Below are positions 32,835-41,502 of a stretch of 64,000 nt of DNA, one piece after another (position 1 is the first letter of the stretch; every line of letters begins with the position of its first letter). The position numbers were made by a program, and so were the translations under genes. The notes below the pieces were generated by a model. The model saw nothing but the letters and a program-made list of their open reading frames with translations, did no database searches and was not told where the DNA came from. Source of the DNA: Colivivens sp963626085 (GTDB taxonomy: Bacteria; Bacteroidota; Bacteroidia; Bacteroidales; Bacteroidaceae); assembly GCA_963626085.1 (NCBI GenBank), contig CAVFVJ010000002.1, positions 1 through 64,000 of the forward strand, written 5' to 3'.

Positions 32835-33290
32835 TTACTTCTTTGCATTCATAACCACACTGAAGATGATTGCCACCAACGCACATAAGGTGAGGATAGC
32901 AATTGATACCATTGAGGCGTCAGTGATAATGATGTCAGTCGGGTTGTTCCAATCCTGACCGTTAATCAGCATGTGCTCGTCCTTGTTGGCGATACCCAAG
33001 ATGACACCCAAGGCGATTGTGACAACCGGCAAGCCCCATGTATAGATGTAAGACTTGTTGAAGCCGTTTTCAATCACATAATAGATGAAACTTGCGAGCA
33101 TACTGATACCACCAGCCACTGTGAGGATGATAGTCCAGATGAGCAGTGCGTCAGTGAACACAGGCGCATTCTGGTTTGGGTCTTCCTCATACGGAGTGTC
33201 GAATCCCACGATAAAGAACAGGCCGACTACAACCGCATTGATTCCCATGAGGACCCAAAGCAAGTACTTTGATAATTTATCCAAATTCAT
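32835..33290 (-). CDS. Four-helix membrane protein in the exbB-exbD operon
   Basis: 151 residues with four clear transmembrane helices (about 9-30, 47-73, 82-103 and 126-149) and a periplasmic loop (DTPYEEDPNQNAPVF). No domain recognised. A gene of this kind between exbB and the two exbD genes occurs repeatedly in Bacteroidales, so it may be an accessory subunit of the motor; that is inference from position only. The gap to exbB is 63 nt. Confidence 0.75.
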   Translation of the reverse strand: MNLDKLSKYLLWVLMGINAVVVGLFFIVGFDTPYEEDPNQNAPVFTDALLIWTIILTVAGGISMLASFIYYVIENGFNKSYIYTWGLPVVTIALGVILGIANKDEHMLINGQDWNNPTDIIITDASMVSIAILTLCALVAIIFSVVMNAKK

Positions 33291-33353
33291 AGTTTGTCTC
33301 CTTGTTTAGTTGTTGATACTTTAATCTCCAAGTTACCGAGTAACTTACCTTAA

Positions 33354-34187
33354 TTATTTCTTAAGGTTGTATTTTGCAACGAGGTCAAGGAGTGAGATTG
33401 TTGTGTCTTCCATCTGTGCTGTGATAGACTCAATCTTTGCAAGGATATAGTTGTAGAACACCTGAAGTACAAGTGCAACGATGATACCGAAAATTGTTGT
33501 CAACAAAGCGACCTTCATACCTCCTGCAACGACTGTCGGAGAGATGTCACCTGCCTCCTGGATAGCGTCGAACGCCTGAACCATTCCGACCACAGTTCCC
33601 AAGAATCCGAGTGATGGAGCCATCGCGATGAACAATGTGATCCATGAGCAACCCTTTTCAAGGTTAGAAGCCTGCACAGCTCCGTAAGCCACCACAGTCT
33701 TCTCTACTGCGTCAGCACCTTGGTCTAGACGAGAAAGACCCTGATAGCTGATGGAAGCGATTGGTCCACGAGTGTTACGGCAGATGTCCTTTGCTTTTTC
33801 AAGGTCGTTATTTGCAAGAGCCTTATCTACATCCTCAAGCATCTTACCAGTCTTAACGTCTGCGAGTGCAAGGTAAATGATACGCTCAATACAGAATGCA
33901 AGACCTACAATCATTGCTATAGCCACGAATGCCATGAAGCCTGCGTCACCCTCGATGAACTTTGTCTTCATGTTCTTGTACATGCCGATTTCCTCTACCT
34001 GAGCTTCAGGAGCTACCGCATCCGCCTCAACAGGTGTTGCTGCTGAATCAGCCTCCTCTGTAGCCGTTGTGTCCACCTGTTCAACCGCAGCTGTGTCAAC
34101 AGCCTCTTCGTCTTGAGCTGACATTGATTGAGTCATTCCTAATGTAAAGACTCCCATAAGTGCAATTACTGCAAATACTTTTTTCAT
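33354..34187 (-). CDS. exbB: ExbB/MotA/TolQ proton channel protein with acidic periplasmic N-terminus
   Basis: 277 residues. The C-terminal 200 residues form the ExbB channel: three helices, with GAVQASNLEKGCSWITLFIA, MAPSLGFLGTVVGMVQAFDA and MKVALLTTIFGIIVALVLQV. Ahead of it are a signal peptide (MKKVFAVIALMGVFTLGMTQ, then SMSA) and an acidic, Ala/Glu/Thr-rich stretch of about 40 residues. Such an extended N-terminus is known in some ExbB proteins and would lie in the periplasm. First gene of the exbB-X-exbD-exbD operon that energises TonB-dependent transport. Confidence 0.92.
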   Translation of the reverse strand: MKKVFAVIALMGVFTLGMTQSMSAQDEEAVDTAAVEQVDTTATEEADSAATPVEADAVAPEAQVEEIGMYKNMKTKFIEGDAGFMAFVAIAMIVGLAFCIERIIYLALADVKTGKMLEDVDKALANNDLEKAKDICRNTRGPIASISYQGLSRLDQGADAVEKTVVAYGAVQASNLEKGCSWITLFIAMAPSLGFLGTVVGMVQAFDAIQEAGDISPTVVAGGMKVALLTTIFGIIVALVLQVFYNYILAKIESITAQMEDTTISLLDLVAKYNLKK

Positions 34188-34368
34188 TTCTTCTTTTAAT
34201 TTAAAGATTAATACTGTTATTTGTTTCTATTAATTTTTCATTCTTCAACCGTTCCGACTGGGTTTGCGGCAGTACTGTTACGGACTGTTGCCCACACATG
34301 ATTTGCCACCAGTTCCCAAATCGCTTGCAAATTACGAAGAATTTGCGACACAGCCACTAAACCAGCAA

Positions 34369-34376
34369 CAAAAATA
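34369..34376 (-). promoter_or_regulatory. -7 box upstream of exbB
   Basis: TATTTTTG on the minus strand, giving a leader of about 175 nt before the exbB ATG. The -33 region is A-rich without a clear TTTG. The 200-nt region 34188-34389 shows no gene. Confidence 0.45.
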
Positions 34377-34389
34377 CGGATTTTTTTTA

Positions 34390-35163
34390 TCACTGGATTA
34401 AAAACTCGGAATTTTTCTCTGTTTGAGTGGCAACAACCCCACTTTCACACCCATAGATTTCAGATAAGCACTCTATTGTCGCTACTATAAACGCACTCTC
34501 GTTTCGTTTCCCGCGGTAAGGCACTGGAGCCAGATAGGGAGCATCTGTCTCCACTACGATTCTGGACAATGGGACGACATTCTTCAACACTTTTGGGAGC
34601 GTTGATTTCTTGAATGTCACCACTCCACCTATGCCTAGTTGAAACCCTTCGAAGGAGAGCAATTGCCGTGCCTCCTCTTCTGTTCCGCTGAAACAGTGAA
34701 ACACACCTCGCAAATGGTCTCCCCTATGCTGTTCCATGACATCCACCAGTTCCGCATGTGCGTTCCGTGCGTGTATCATGAGTGGCTTGTCATACTCTGC
34801 CGCCCAACACACTTGCCGTTCAAAAGCATCGAGCTGCTGACTGGCATAAGTCTTGTCCCAATAGAAATCAAGGCCCACCTCTCCTATAGCGACATAAGTA
34901 TCTGCTTGCGACAACAAAATCCGGTGCATCTCATCGAGTTGTTCCATGTAGCCATCCTTCACATCCTCTGGATGCAGTCCTATCATAGGGTAGAGAAATC
35001 CTGGATGAGCTGCACATAGCTCTGTCAAGTGTTTCAACCCTTGCAGGTTTATATTGGGAATAAGGATTCGTCCAACGCCAGCCTTCTGCGCACGAGCCAG
35101 GACCTCTTCAATATCATCAACGAATTCGTTGCCGTCGAGATGCGAGTGCGTATCTACAATCAT
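34390..35163 (-). CDS. tatD: TatD family metal-dependent DNase
   Basis: 257 residues, standard TatD length. Metal ligands: HSH in VDTHSHLDGNEF, Glu in IGEVGLDFYWD, His in KPLMIHARNAH, HCFSGT, and Asp in VETDAPYLAPVPYRGKRN. Members are Mg-dependent 3'-5' exonucleases tied to DNA repair and RNA quality control. The ATG is two bases after the stop of the prenyl synthase gene, so the two are co-transcribed, an arrangement seen in other Bacteroidetes. Confidence 0.92.
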   Translation of the reverse strand: MIVDTHSHLDGNEFVDDIEEVLARAQKAGVGRILIPNINLQGLKHLTELCAAHPGFLYPMIGLHPEDVKDGYMEQLDEMHRILLSQADTYVAIGEVGLDFYWDKTYASQQLDAFERQVCWAAEYDKPLMIHARNAHAELVDVMEQHRGDHLRGVFHCFSGTEEEARQLLSFEGFQLGIGGVVTFKKSTLPKVLKNVVPLSRIVVETDAPYLAPVPYRGKRNESAFIVATIECLSEIYGCESGVVATQTEKNSEFLIQ

Positions 35164-35165
35164 AT

Positions 35166-36146
35166 CTATTTGTCACGTTTCAACAGCCTGTCAGCAAAAT
35201 CCCGTAAGCAGACCTTCTTATCGTCATCCACCTTAACCCGTTCGAGGTATTCCAGTGACTCGTCAAAAAGCCGTTCAATCTTCTCTTGACAAACGTCACG
35301 TATTCCTACTTTATCGTATATCTCCGTCACAGCCTTTATCTTATCAGCAGGGTTGAACTCAGTCTTGTCCATCCAAGCCTTGAGTTCCTTCTTACAGTCA
35401 TCATCTGCCATATTGTAAGCGTTAATAAGCATAAAGGTCTTCTTGTTACACAGTATGTCTCCTCCTATTTTCTTGCCAAATACCTTTGGGTCGCCATACA
35501 CGTCCAGCAGGTCATCCTGCAACTGGAAAGCCAATCCCATCTTCTCACCAAAGAGGTAGAGGTTATTCGCATCCTCCTCATCTGCCCCTGCCAGTTGCGC
35601 TCCGATTTTCAGTGCACAAGCAAGTAGCAAGGAGGTCTTCAGTCGTATCATCTCCATATATTCACTCTCACGGACATCTGTTCGGTTTTCGAAGTCAACA
35701 TCATACTGTTGTCCGTCGCACACCCCTAGAGTAGCATCATTGAAGGTCTTCAAGGCATCCATGAGGTGAGGCATTGAGGATGAGTTCTCCACGAACAAGT
35801 GGTAAGCCATAATGAGCATAGCATCCCCAGAAAGAATTGCGGTGTTCTCGTCCCATTTCTTGTGGACAGTCATATTTCCCCTGCGCATGTCTGCCTTGTC
35901 CATCAGGTCATCATGGAGGAGTGTAAAGTTGTGGTATGTCTCCAGCGCCACCGCATTAGGCAGGATGTCATCCACCTGCTCTTTATACAGGTTATATGCC
36001 ATCAACATAAGTACAGGTCGGAGTCTCTTGCCGCCCAAAGAAAGAATATATCTGATTGGGGCATAAAGCCCAGCCGGTTCGGCTTTATATTGTATGTCCT
36101 CTATAAATGCATTAACTTTTGCGTACAGTGTATCTTGGTCAATCAT
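35166..36146 (-). CDS. Trans-isoprenyl diphosphate synthase
   Basis: 326 residues from ATG 36146 (MIDQDTLYAKVNAFIED); an upstream ATG at 36170 adds eight residues. First Asp-rich motif DDLMD (in FTLLHDDLMDKADMRRG) and second QDDLLD, with GGKRLRP for diphosphate binding. It condenses isopentenyl diphosphate units to farnesyl/geranylgeranyl or longer chains for quinones and undecaprenol. Residues before the first motif (ALETYHNFTLLHDD) have no bulky pair directly in front, so product length is open. Confidence 0.9.
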   Translation of the reverse strand: MIDQDTLYAKVNAFIEDIQYKAEPAGLYAPIRYILSLGGKRLRPVLMLMAYNLYKEQVDDILPNAVALETYHNFTLLHDDLMDKADMRRGNMTVHKKWDENTAILSGDAMLIMAYHLFVENSSSMPHLMDALKTFNDATLGVCDGQQYDVDFENRTDVRESEYMEMIRLKTSLLLACALKIGAQLAGADEEDANNLYLFGEKMGLAFQLQDDLLDVYGDPKVFGKKIGGDILCNKKTFMLINAYNMADDDCKKELKAWMDKTEFNPADKIKAVTEIYDKVGIRDVCQEKIERLFDESLEYLERVKVDDDKKVCLRDFADRLLKRDK

Positions 36147-36255
36147 ATCGGTAATTGCATTAGATGTCACCTATATATAATATAAGGTGTGCCATGTTGC
36201 TTTCCTTGACACACCTTATTCTATTTATTTACATTAAAAACTATCTCTTGACGTT

Positions 36256-36975
36256 TTAAGTCAGACGGAACATTACAGGCAAAGTATATCTCACACGTAC
36301 AGGTTTACCTCTCTGCAGTCCAGGTTTCCACTTTGGCATACTCTTCACCACACGCATAGCTTCCTTGTCACAAGCTGCATCAAGTGATTTTATGACTTTT
36401 GGGTCAACCACTGTACCGTCCTTGTTTACGACGAACTCTATGATGCAACGTCCCTGGATATTGTTTTCCTGAGCAATTGATGGATAGTGAAGATTCTTAC
36501 CCAAATACTTCAGCAACTCTTCCATACCACCTGGGAATTCAGGCATCTGCTCAACCACCTGGAATATCTCCTCCTCATCACTGAATTCACCTGTAGCAAT
36601 AGGACCAGTAGTGAAACCGCTGGTATGAACAGGACCTGTCGGACCAGTAATGGCCTGATTTGTATCCTCGGTACTCTGAATTTCCTCTTCTTCAATCTCC
36701 TCATCGTTGTCCACGATGTCAAGAATTTCAGCGACCTGCGGTGCCTCCTGTGGTGGAGGTGGAGCTGCAGACTGGAATATAGGTTGTGTCACAGGCGGAA
36801 CTTCCTCTTCCATCTGAGCGTAAGCCGCATAGACCACAGGTTCCGTCTCCTTGTAGTCACGGGTAGTCCACTCAAAAGCGGCAAACAAAGAGCCGAGGGC
36901 AAAGATGTAACCAATCAGCATGCTGGTTCCCTTCTGTCCCTCCAAATCTGCCTTCTTCGATTTCTTTATTTCCAT
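36256..36975 (-). CDS. tonB: TonB family energy transducer
   Basis: 239 residues: short basic cytoplasmic start (MEIKKSKKADLEGQKG), one transmembrane helix (about 18-39), an acidic Pro-containing linker (VPPVTQPIFQSAAPPPPQEA and NDEEIEEEE) and the TonB_C domain (about 150-239, EFPGGMEELLKYLGKNLHYP ... GKPVRVRYTLPVMF). EFPGG is typical for Bacteroidetes TonB proteins. It transmits energy from ExbB/ExbD (31.7-34.2 kb) to outer-membrane SusC-like receptors. Promoter -7 box at 37028-37035. Confidence 0.92.
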   Translation of the reverse strand: MEIKKSKKADLEGQKGTSMLIGYIFALGSLFAAFEWTTRDYKETEPVVYAAYAQMEEEVPPVTQPIFQSAAPPPPQEAPQVAEILDIVDNDEEIEEEEIQSTEDTNQAITGPTGPVHTSGFTTGPIATGEFSDEEEIFQVVEQMPEFPGGMEELLKYLGKNLHYPSIAQENNIQGRCIIEFVVNKDGTVVDPKVIKSLDAACDKEAMRVVKSMPKWKPGLQRGKPVRVRYTLPVMFRLT

Positions 36976-37027
36976 AGATATTTCGTTTGTTTATTATCCG
37001 TTTCAAACACCGCATTGATGTACGTGG

Positions 37028-37035
37028 CAAAGGTA
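37028..37035 (-). promoter_or_regulatory. -7 box upstream of tonB
   Basis: TACCTTTG on the minus strand, about 53 nt ahead of the ATG. TTTT stands 19 nt upstream instead of TTTG. Confidence 0.5.
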
Positions 37036-37167
37036 ATACTTTTTTCTTTATGATAAAACGAACAACCTGTTTTTTTCAAAAAAATAATCGATTGCAAGTC
37101 GATTGACATATGAACTGACTGCCGCACTGACAACCAAGCGTTACAAAACCCAGAATGAAGAACTTTA

Positions 37168-37857
37168 CTAATCCCCATCGATTATGTTCTTCATCCCGTT
37201 GTAAATCTTCTTACCGAGTGTGCCTGTATCGTTATTTCCACCCCGTTCACCCCTGATATACTCCTCATAGCTGAGAACATTTTTCCCTGTCTCAGTCTGC
37301 TCTTCGTCCATGTAGTTATTCAACAAAAGCTGGAGATAGTTCTTCACATCCATCATAAGCCCTTTAAAGCCTTTGTTTCTGCGAAAAGAGAGGTATGCCC
37401 GTTTCCTCTTCATAGCGAAAAGCCTACAGCCCCTACCAAACAATAGGAGCCACAGGAGCAAGGTTCTGCCAAATCTGCCAAGCACCTTTCCCACCAGTAC
37501 GAGTGTCGGTCGGAGATTTATGATACAACGGACGAATGCCCTGATAGCCCACACCAGCCCACGTGCAAGTGCCTTCAGACCTTTAACGGTCAGTCGTACC
37601 AAAGTTCTCAAGAATGCATGAAACCACACTTTTGCCATGTGCAGTTTCTGTTGTGTGCTGTTATCGTTCCAGAAATCAACGCAAGACTGCAGCAGTCGCC
37701 TAAACAGAAAGAAGACGACCACACAACCCCTCACAAGAAGTCGCACGAGTTTTATCATGCACTTGAAGAGGAGTTTCAACGACAATCTCAGTATCTCGGC
37801 AAGCATCTCACCCACCGACCTGTCATCGCCATTATAGTAGTCCTTTTCTGTAGCCAT
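37168..37857 (-). CDS. Basic hydrophobic protein of unknown function
   Basis: 229 residues from ATG 37857 (MATEKDYYNGDDRSVGEMLA). Residues of about 15-150 alternate hydrophobic stretches and many Arg/Lys (LSLKLLFKCMIKLVRLLVRG, CVVVFFLFRRLLQS, VGKVLGRFGRTLLLWLLLFG); the helices are short and strongly basic, so re-entrant or amphipathic membrane association is more likely than regular spans. The C-terminus is charged and ends NGMKNIIDGD. It sits between tonB and the phosphoesterase. I do not recognise a family. Confidence 0.6.
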   Translation of the reverse strand: MATEKDYYNGDDRSVGEMLAEILRLSLKLLFKCMIKLVRLLVRGCVVVFFLFRRLLQSCVDFWNDNSTQQKLHMAKVWFHAFLRTLVRLTVKGLKALARGLVWAIRAFVRCIINLRPTLVLVGKVLGRFGRTLLLWLLLFGRGCRLFAMKRKRAYLSFRRNKGFKGLMMDVKNYLQLLLNNYMDEEQTETGKNVLSYEEYIRGERGGNNDTGTLGKKIYNGMKNIIDGD

Positions 37858-37905
37858 TTCCGTAACTTTCTGCAAAGTTAGCAAAAACTATAACATTGTA
37901 TATCT

Positions 37906-38424
37906 TCAAAGAGATGAATTAACAAACTTTCCTTTCTCCCCCATTTCAATCACCTCAAGATCCCTTATATCCTTACCATCAATAGTGAATCTCACAAGTG
38001 TTCTCACCTTATGGAATCCATATATTCCAGCAGCACCCGGATTAACGTGCAACAGATCTAATGTCTTGTCATACACCACCTTTAATATATGACTATGGCC
38101 TGATATAAAGAGTTTTGGAGGACGTGCAAAGACACAACCTCTGATGGACGGGTCGTAATTACCCGGATAGCCTCCTATATGTTTAATCAGCACATCAACT
38201 TCTTCGCACCTAAACCTGTATTTCTCGGGGAACATCAATCTGAGATCTCCCCCGTCTATATTTCCGTAAACTGCCCTGAACGGTTTCAGTTGCTGGAACT
38301 TCTCCGCCAGTTCTACCGTCCCAATATCTCCCGCATGCCAAATCTCGTCACATTCTGAGAAATACTTAGCATAACGATCATCCCAATAGCCGTGAGTGTC
38401 CGACAAAAGTCCAATACGTTTCAT
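37906..38424 (-). CDS. YfcE/MJ0936-type metallophosphoesterase
   Basis: 172 residues from ATG 38424. Metal-binding motifs in order: LLSDTHGYWD, WHAGDIGT, VYGNIDGGD, and FISGHSHILKV. This is the small calcineurin-like phosphodiesterase family; E. coli YfcE has a similar size and acts on phosphodiesters in vitro. Its physiological substrate is unknown. Its ATG overlaps the stop of the CcdA-like gene by 4 nt (ATGA). Confidence 0.9.
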   Translation of the reverse strand: MKRIGLLSDTHGYWDDRYAKYFSECDEIWHAGDIGTVELAEKFQQLKPFRAVYGNIDGGDLRLMFPEKYRFRCEEVDVLIKHIGGYPGNYDPSIRGCVFARPPKLFISGHSHILKVVYDKTLDLLHVNPGAAGIYGFHKVRTLVRFTIDGKDIRDLEVIEMGEKGKFVNSSL

Positions 38425-39086
38425 AATACAAGCAAGACAATTGCGGCAACGATAAATGCTACTCCAAACAAGGCATTCATCCATTGCTGGAAATGAGTAA
38501 ATTTACGGCTGAGGCGAACCACCTTCTCACGTGCCTGAGACATGGCATAAGCTATGGCCACCACTGGTAAGCCGACAGAAATAGCGAAAACAATGAGAGC
38601 AACCCATCCAAGCGGATGTGCCACACTCATTGGAACAAGCATACCGAAAAACAGGATAGCACTTTCCGGACAGAAGGCAAACGCCAGCATCAGTCCCAAA
38701 ACAACTGGTCCATAGGGACTGCCACGCCGGATTGTGGCACCACAGTTATGGCACTCCACCCCATGGTGGACATGTGTATGGAACACCCTATAGAGCAAGA
38801 ACAGTCCTATTAATATAAAGAGGTAAGGCAGAAAACTTTCCGCCTTACCCAAGAATATCTGAATTCCTTCAATATCAAGTCCGAGCCGTACTAAAGCCGT
38901 CAGAGCTATTCCCAACAGTGAGTAGGACACAGTTCTGCCCCCTATATACAACAACCCACGCCTCAAAAAGTCCTTTGGACTCTCACTTGTATTGTTCAAG
39001 TAAGTCAACGCAGAGATATTGATTGCCAATTGACAAGGGTTCAGGGCTACCAACAGTCCCAGTACGAGAGATTCAATTATGAACAT
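38421..39086 (-). CDS. CcdA/DsbD-like six-helix membrane protein
   Basis: 221 residues with about six transmembrane helices. The paired motifs LVALNPCQLAINIS near the N-terminus and FAFCPESAILFF in the middle put one Cys-Pro region in each half, as in the CcdA/DsbD transmembrane family (also annotated in Bacteroides as ArsG-type permease). A His/Cys-containing loop, FHTHVHHGVECHNCGATIRR, between the halves may bind metal. A role in moving reducing power or a metal across the inner membrane is plausible. Overlaps the YidE-like gene by 10 nt and the phosphoesterase by 4 nt. Confidence 0.75.
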   Translation of the reverse strand: MFIIESLVLGLLVALNPCQLAINISALTYLNNTSESPKDFLRRGLLYIGGRTVSYSLLGIALTALVRLGLDIEGIQIFLGKAESFLPYLFILIGLFLLYRVFHTHVHHGVECHNCGATIRRGSPYGPVVLGLMLAFAFCPESAILFFGMLVPMSVAHPLGWVALIVFAISVGLPVVAIAYAMSQAREKVVRLSRKFTHFQQWMNALFGVAFIVAAIVLLVL

Positions 39087-40780
39087 AGCAACAAGATTAT
39101 TATCTGTGCCGTAACGATCCTTAAGAACATAGAGAGAGGATAGACCGTAGAATAACCGATTGAAGGAATGTCATTGTTTGCAGCTTGTGTCGAATATGCC
39201 AATGCAGGAGGGTCGGTTGTCGAACCAGCCATGAGACCCATCAAGATGTTGTAGTTCAACTTATAATGAACTCGTGCCACGATACCCATGATGAGCAACG
39301 GTACAATTGTGATTATAAAGCCATATAACACATACATCAGGCCTCCATTCATCACTGTCTCTATAAAGTTGCCTCCCGCTTTGATGCCCACACTGGCAAG
39401 GAACAACACGAGACCTACATCCCTGATCATCTGAGACGCACTATTGGAGGTGTATGCCACGAGTTTCAGTTTGAAACCGAAACGACCAATAAGGATTGCG
39501 ACCACGAGCGGACCACCTGCCAAGCCAAGACGCACTGGCACGGACATGCCCGGCACTGCGATAGGCAAACTACCAACGATGACACCAAGTAGGATTCCGA
39601 CGAATACCGTCAACAGATTCGGTTTGTCAAGACGCGACTTACTGTTACCGATCTTACTTGCGAAAAGGTCAACCGCATCGCTAGGACCGACAACAACCAG
39701 GCGGTCACCTACTTGAAGAGTAACGTTAGGGGTGGCGAAAAGCTCAATACCAGAACGGAAAAGACGAGTCACGTTCACTCCATACAAACTGCTTGGGTGC
39801 AAGCTGCCGAGAGTCTTTCCGTTAACCTTGTCCCTTGTGACGAGCAACTGCCGTGACTCCATCGGAGTGTCTTGCTTTTCCCAGTTCACGTCAACTTCTT
39901 TACCCATGAACACGAGTATCGCCTCAACGTTTTCCTCCGAGCTCACCACACATACCCTGTCACCGACGTAGAGCAGCGTATCCCTATTAGGGATGGATAC
40001 ATGTCCATCGTGCAGACAACGCGTGCACACGAAGTCACGTGCCAAAAAGTCGTGTATCTGAAGTATAGTCTTCCCGTTGAGCGATGGGTTCTGTATCTCT
40101 ATGGTCATAATATGAGGTTTCACTGCAGCCTGGTGCGAGTTCTGCTCATTATACGACTCCGTCTCCTTCTTCATGTTCACCTTGAAAATCAGTCGTAGGA
40201 GAATCATCGAGAGGATGATGCCCACCACACCCAGCGGATAGGCACAGGCATATCCGTTGGCGATGGTCGGAATGGAACCGCCCAGTTTGTCTGCCCCGAG
40301 TTGTTCAAGAGCAGCATTGGCAGCACCAAGTCCCGGAGTGTTGGTGACAGCTCCACACAAGACTCCCACCATCATAGGCAATGAGTGCGGATTGCTTGTG
40401 TCACAGAAGAGATAGTACAGACACAGCATGACTGCCACATTAAGCAGTATTATACCAGCTGCGACTATATTCATAGACACTCCGCCCTCCTTGAACGATG
40501 TGAAGAAAGACGGCCCTACCTGAAGTCCAATCGCATACACAAACAATATCAGTCCGAAGTCCTGAATGAAGTTGAGAACCACCAGAGGTTCCGTAATGTT
40601 TTCTTGATGAAGGATGTGTCCTGCCACAATCCCGACAAAAAGCACAAAAGTAACGCCCAATGACACCCCTGCCATCTTTATCTTGCCGAGAAGAATCCCG
40701 ACAGAGATAACCGAAGCGTACAGCAACAGAATATGCGCCACAGAGCTACCATTGGTCAATAATTCGGTTAACCAATCCAT
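39077..40780 (-). CDS. YidE/YbjL (AspT-type) transporter with two TrkA-C domains
   Basis: 567 residues in the usual arrangement: about five helices (1-195), a cytoplasmic section of two RCK_C domains (about 215-385, MTIEIQNPSLNGKTILQIHD ... VGDRLVVVGPSDAV), and a second membrane half (about 390-567). PTIANGYACAYPLGVVGIIL and SYSTVYP-type repeats (SIGYSTVYPLSMFLRIVTAQ) are the family duplication motifs. AspT exchanges aspartate and alanine; substrates of most relatives, including this one, are unknown. Confidence 0.88.
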   Translation of the reverse strand: MDWLTELLTNGSSVAHILLLYASVISVGILLGKIKMAGVSLGVTFVLFVGIVAGHILHQENITEPLVVLNFIQDFGLILFVYAIGLQVGPSFFTSFKEGGVSMNIVAAGIILLNVAVMLCLYYLFCDTSNPHSLPMMVGVLCGAVTNTPGLGAANAALEQLGADKLGGSIPTIANGYACAYPLGVVGIILSMILLRLIFKVNMKKETESYNEQNSHQAAVKPHIMTIEIQNPSLNGKTILQIHDFLARDFVCTRCLHDGHVSIPNRDTLLYVGDRVCVVSSEENVEAILVFMGKEVDVNWEKQDTPMESRQLLVTRDKVNGKTLGSLHPSSLYGVNVTRLFRSGIELFATPNVTLQVGDRLVVVGPSDAVDLFASKIGNSKSRLDKPNLLTVFVGILLGVIVGSLPIAVPGMSVPVRLGLAGGPLVVAILIGRFGFKLKLVAYTSNSASQMIRDVGLVLFLASVGIKAGGNFIETVMNGGLMYVLYGFIITIVPLLIMGIVARVHYKLNYNILMGLMAGSTTDPPALAYSTQAANNDIPSIGYSTVYPLSMFLRIVTAQIIILLLCS

Positions 40781-40846
40781 GTCTTAATCTTTTTTACCTA
40801 CAGTTATATACTTATTGAAGCACAGCGTGCGGTTGCACGCAATAAA

Positions 40847-41479
40847 TTATTTATCAATATGGAGATACTTGCGTGCGAATCCTAAAAGGAATTCAGCCGT
40901 ACCCTCCAACCCTATCAGTGAGCTGTTGACACAAATGTCATAGGCACGACTGTCACCCCAGTTGGTCTCACTGTAAAAGTCATGGTACTCGCTACGCTGG
41001 TTGTCCATCTTGTCAATGAGTTTACGTGCCTTTGCCGGAGTAAGGTCGAAACGCTCGCACACGAACTTCACACGGTCATCGTAGTCTGCACGGATGAACA
41101 CCTTCAGCAGTCGCGGATGCTTTCTCAGGATATAATCGGCACAGCGTCCCACTATTATGCAGTTTTCCGTGCTTGCTTTCTCCTGGATGATCTCACTTTG
41201 CACTTCGAAAAGTGACTCATTGCTCACACTGTTTTTGTAGAAATTACCCAAAGCGGCAAACGGGGATGTTATGTTGCGCACGATTGACGAAGCGGCACTT
41301 TTCTCGGTCTTCTCGTCAGCGTTTTTGAACAAGTCAGGGTTAAACCCACTCTCCTCCGCCGCCATCTGAATCAGTCTACTGTCGTAAATAGGTATGTTCA
41401 GTTCTTTGGCAATGATCTCACCGATGGCTTTGCCACCGCTTCCGATCTCTCTTCCGATTGTAATAACGTAGTTGTCCAT
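40847..41479 (-). CDS. Cytidylate-kinase-like family protein
   Basis: 210 residues with a P-loop variant ITIGREIGSGGKAIGEIIAK, the nucleotide-kinase fold and CIIVGRCADYILRKHPRLLK. This is the Bacteroidetes/Firmicutes cytidylate-kinase-like family (AAK26), distinct from the housekeeping Cmk; the substrate is untested. The gene lies between the transporter (66 nt) and MATE gene (23 nt) on the same strand. Confidence 0.85.
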   Translation of the reverse strand: MDNYVITIGREIGSGGKAIGEIIAKELNIPIYDSRLIQMAAEESGFNPDLFKNADEKTEKSAASSIVRNITSPFAALGNFYKNSVSNESLFEVQSEIIQEKASTENCIIVGRCADYILRKHPRLLKVFIRADYDDRVKFVCERFDLTPAKARKLIDKMDNQRSEYHDFYSETNWGDSRAYDICVNSSLIGLEGTAEFLLGFARKYLHIDK

Positions 41480-41502
41480 AATGAATATATTTTGTTCTCT
41501 CT

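Noticed and set aside
34188..34389. tRNA or other small RNA in the exbB upstream region
   Set aside because: No cloverleaf or CCA end found on either strand; only a -7 box is visible.
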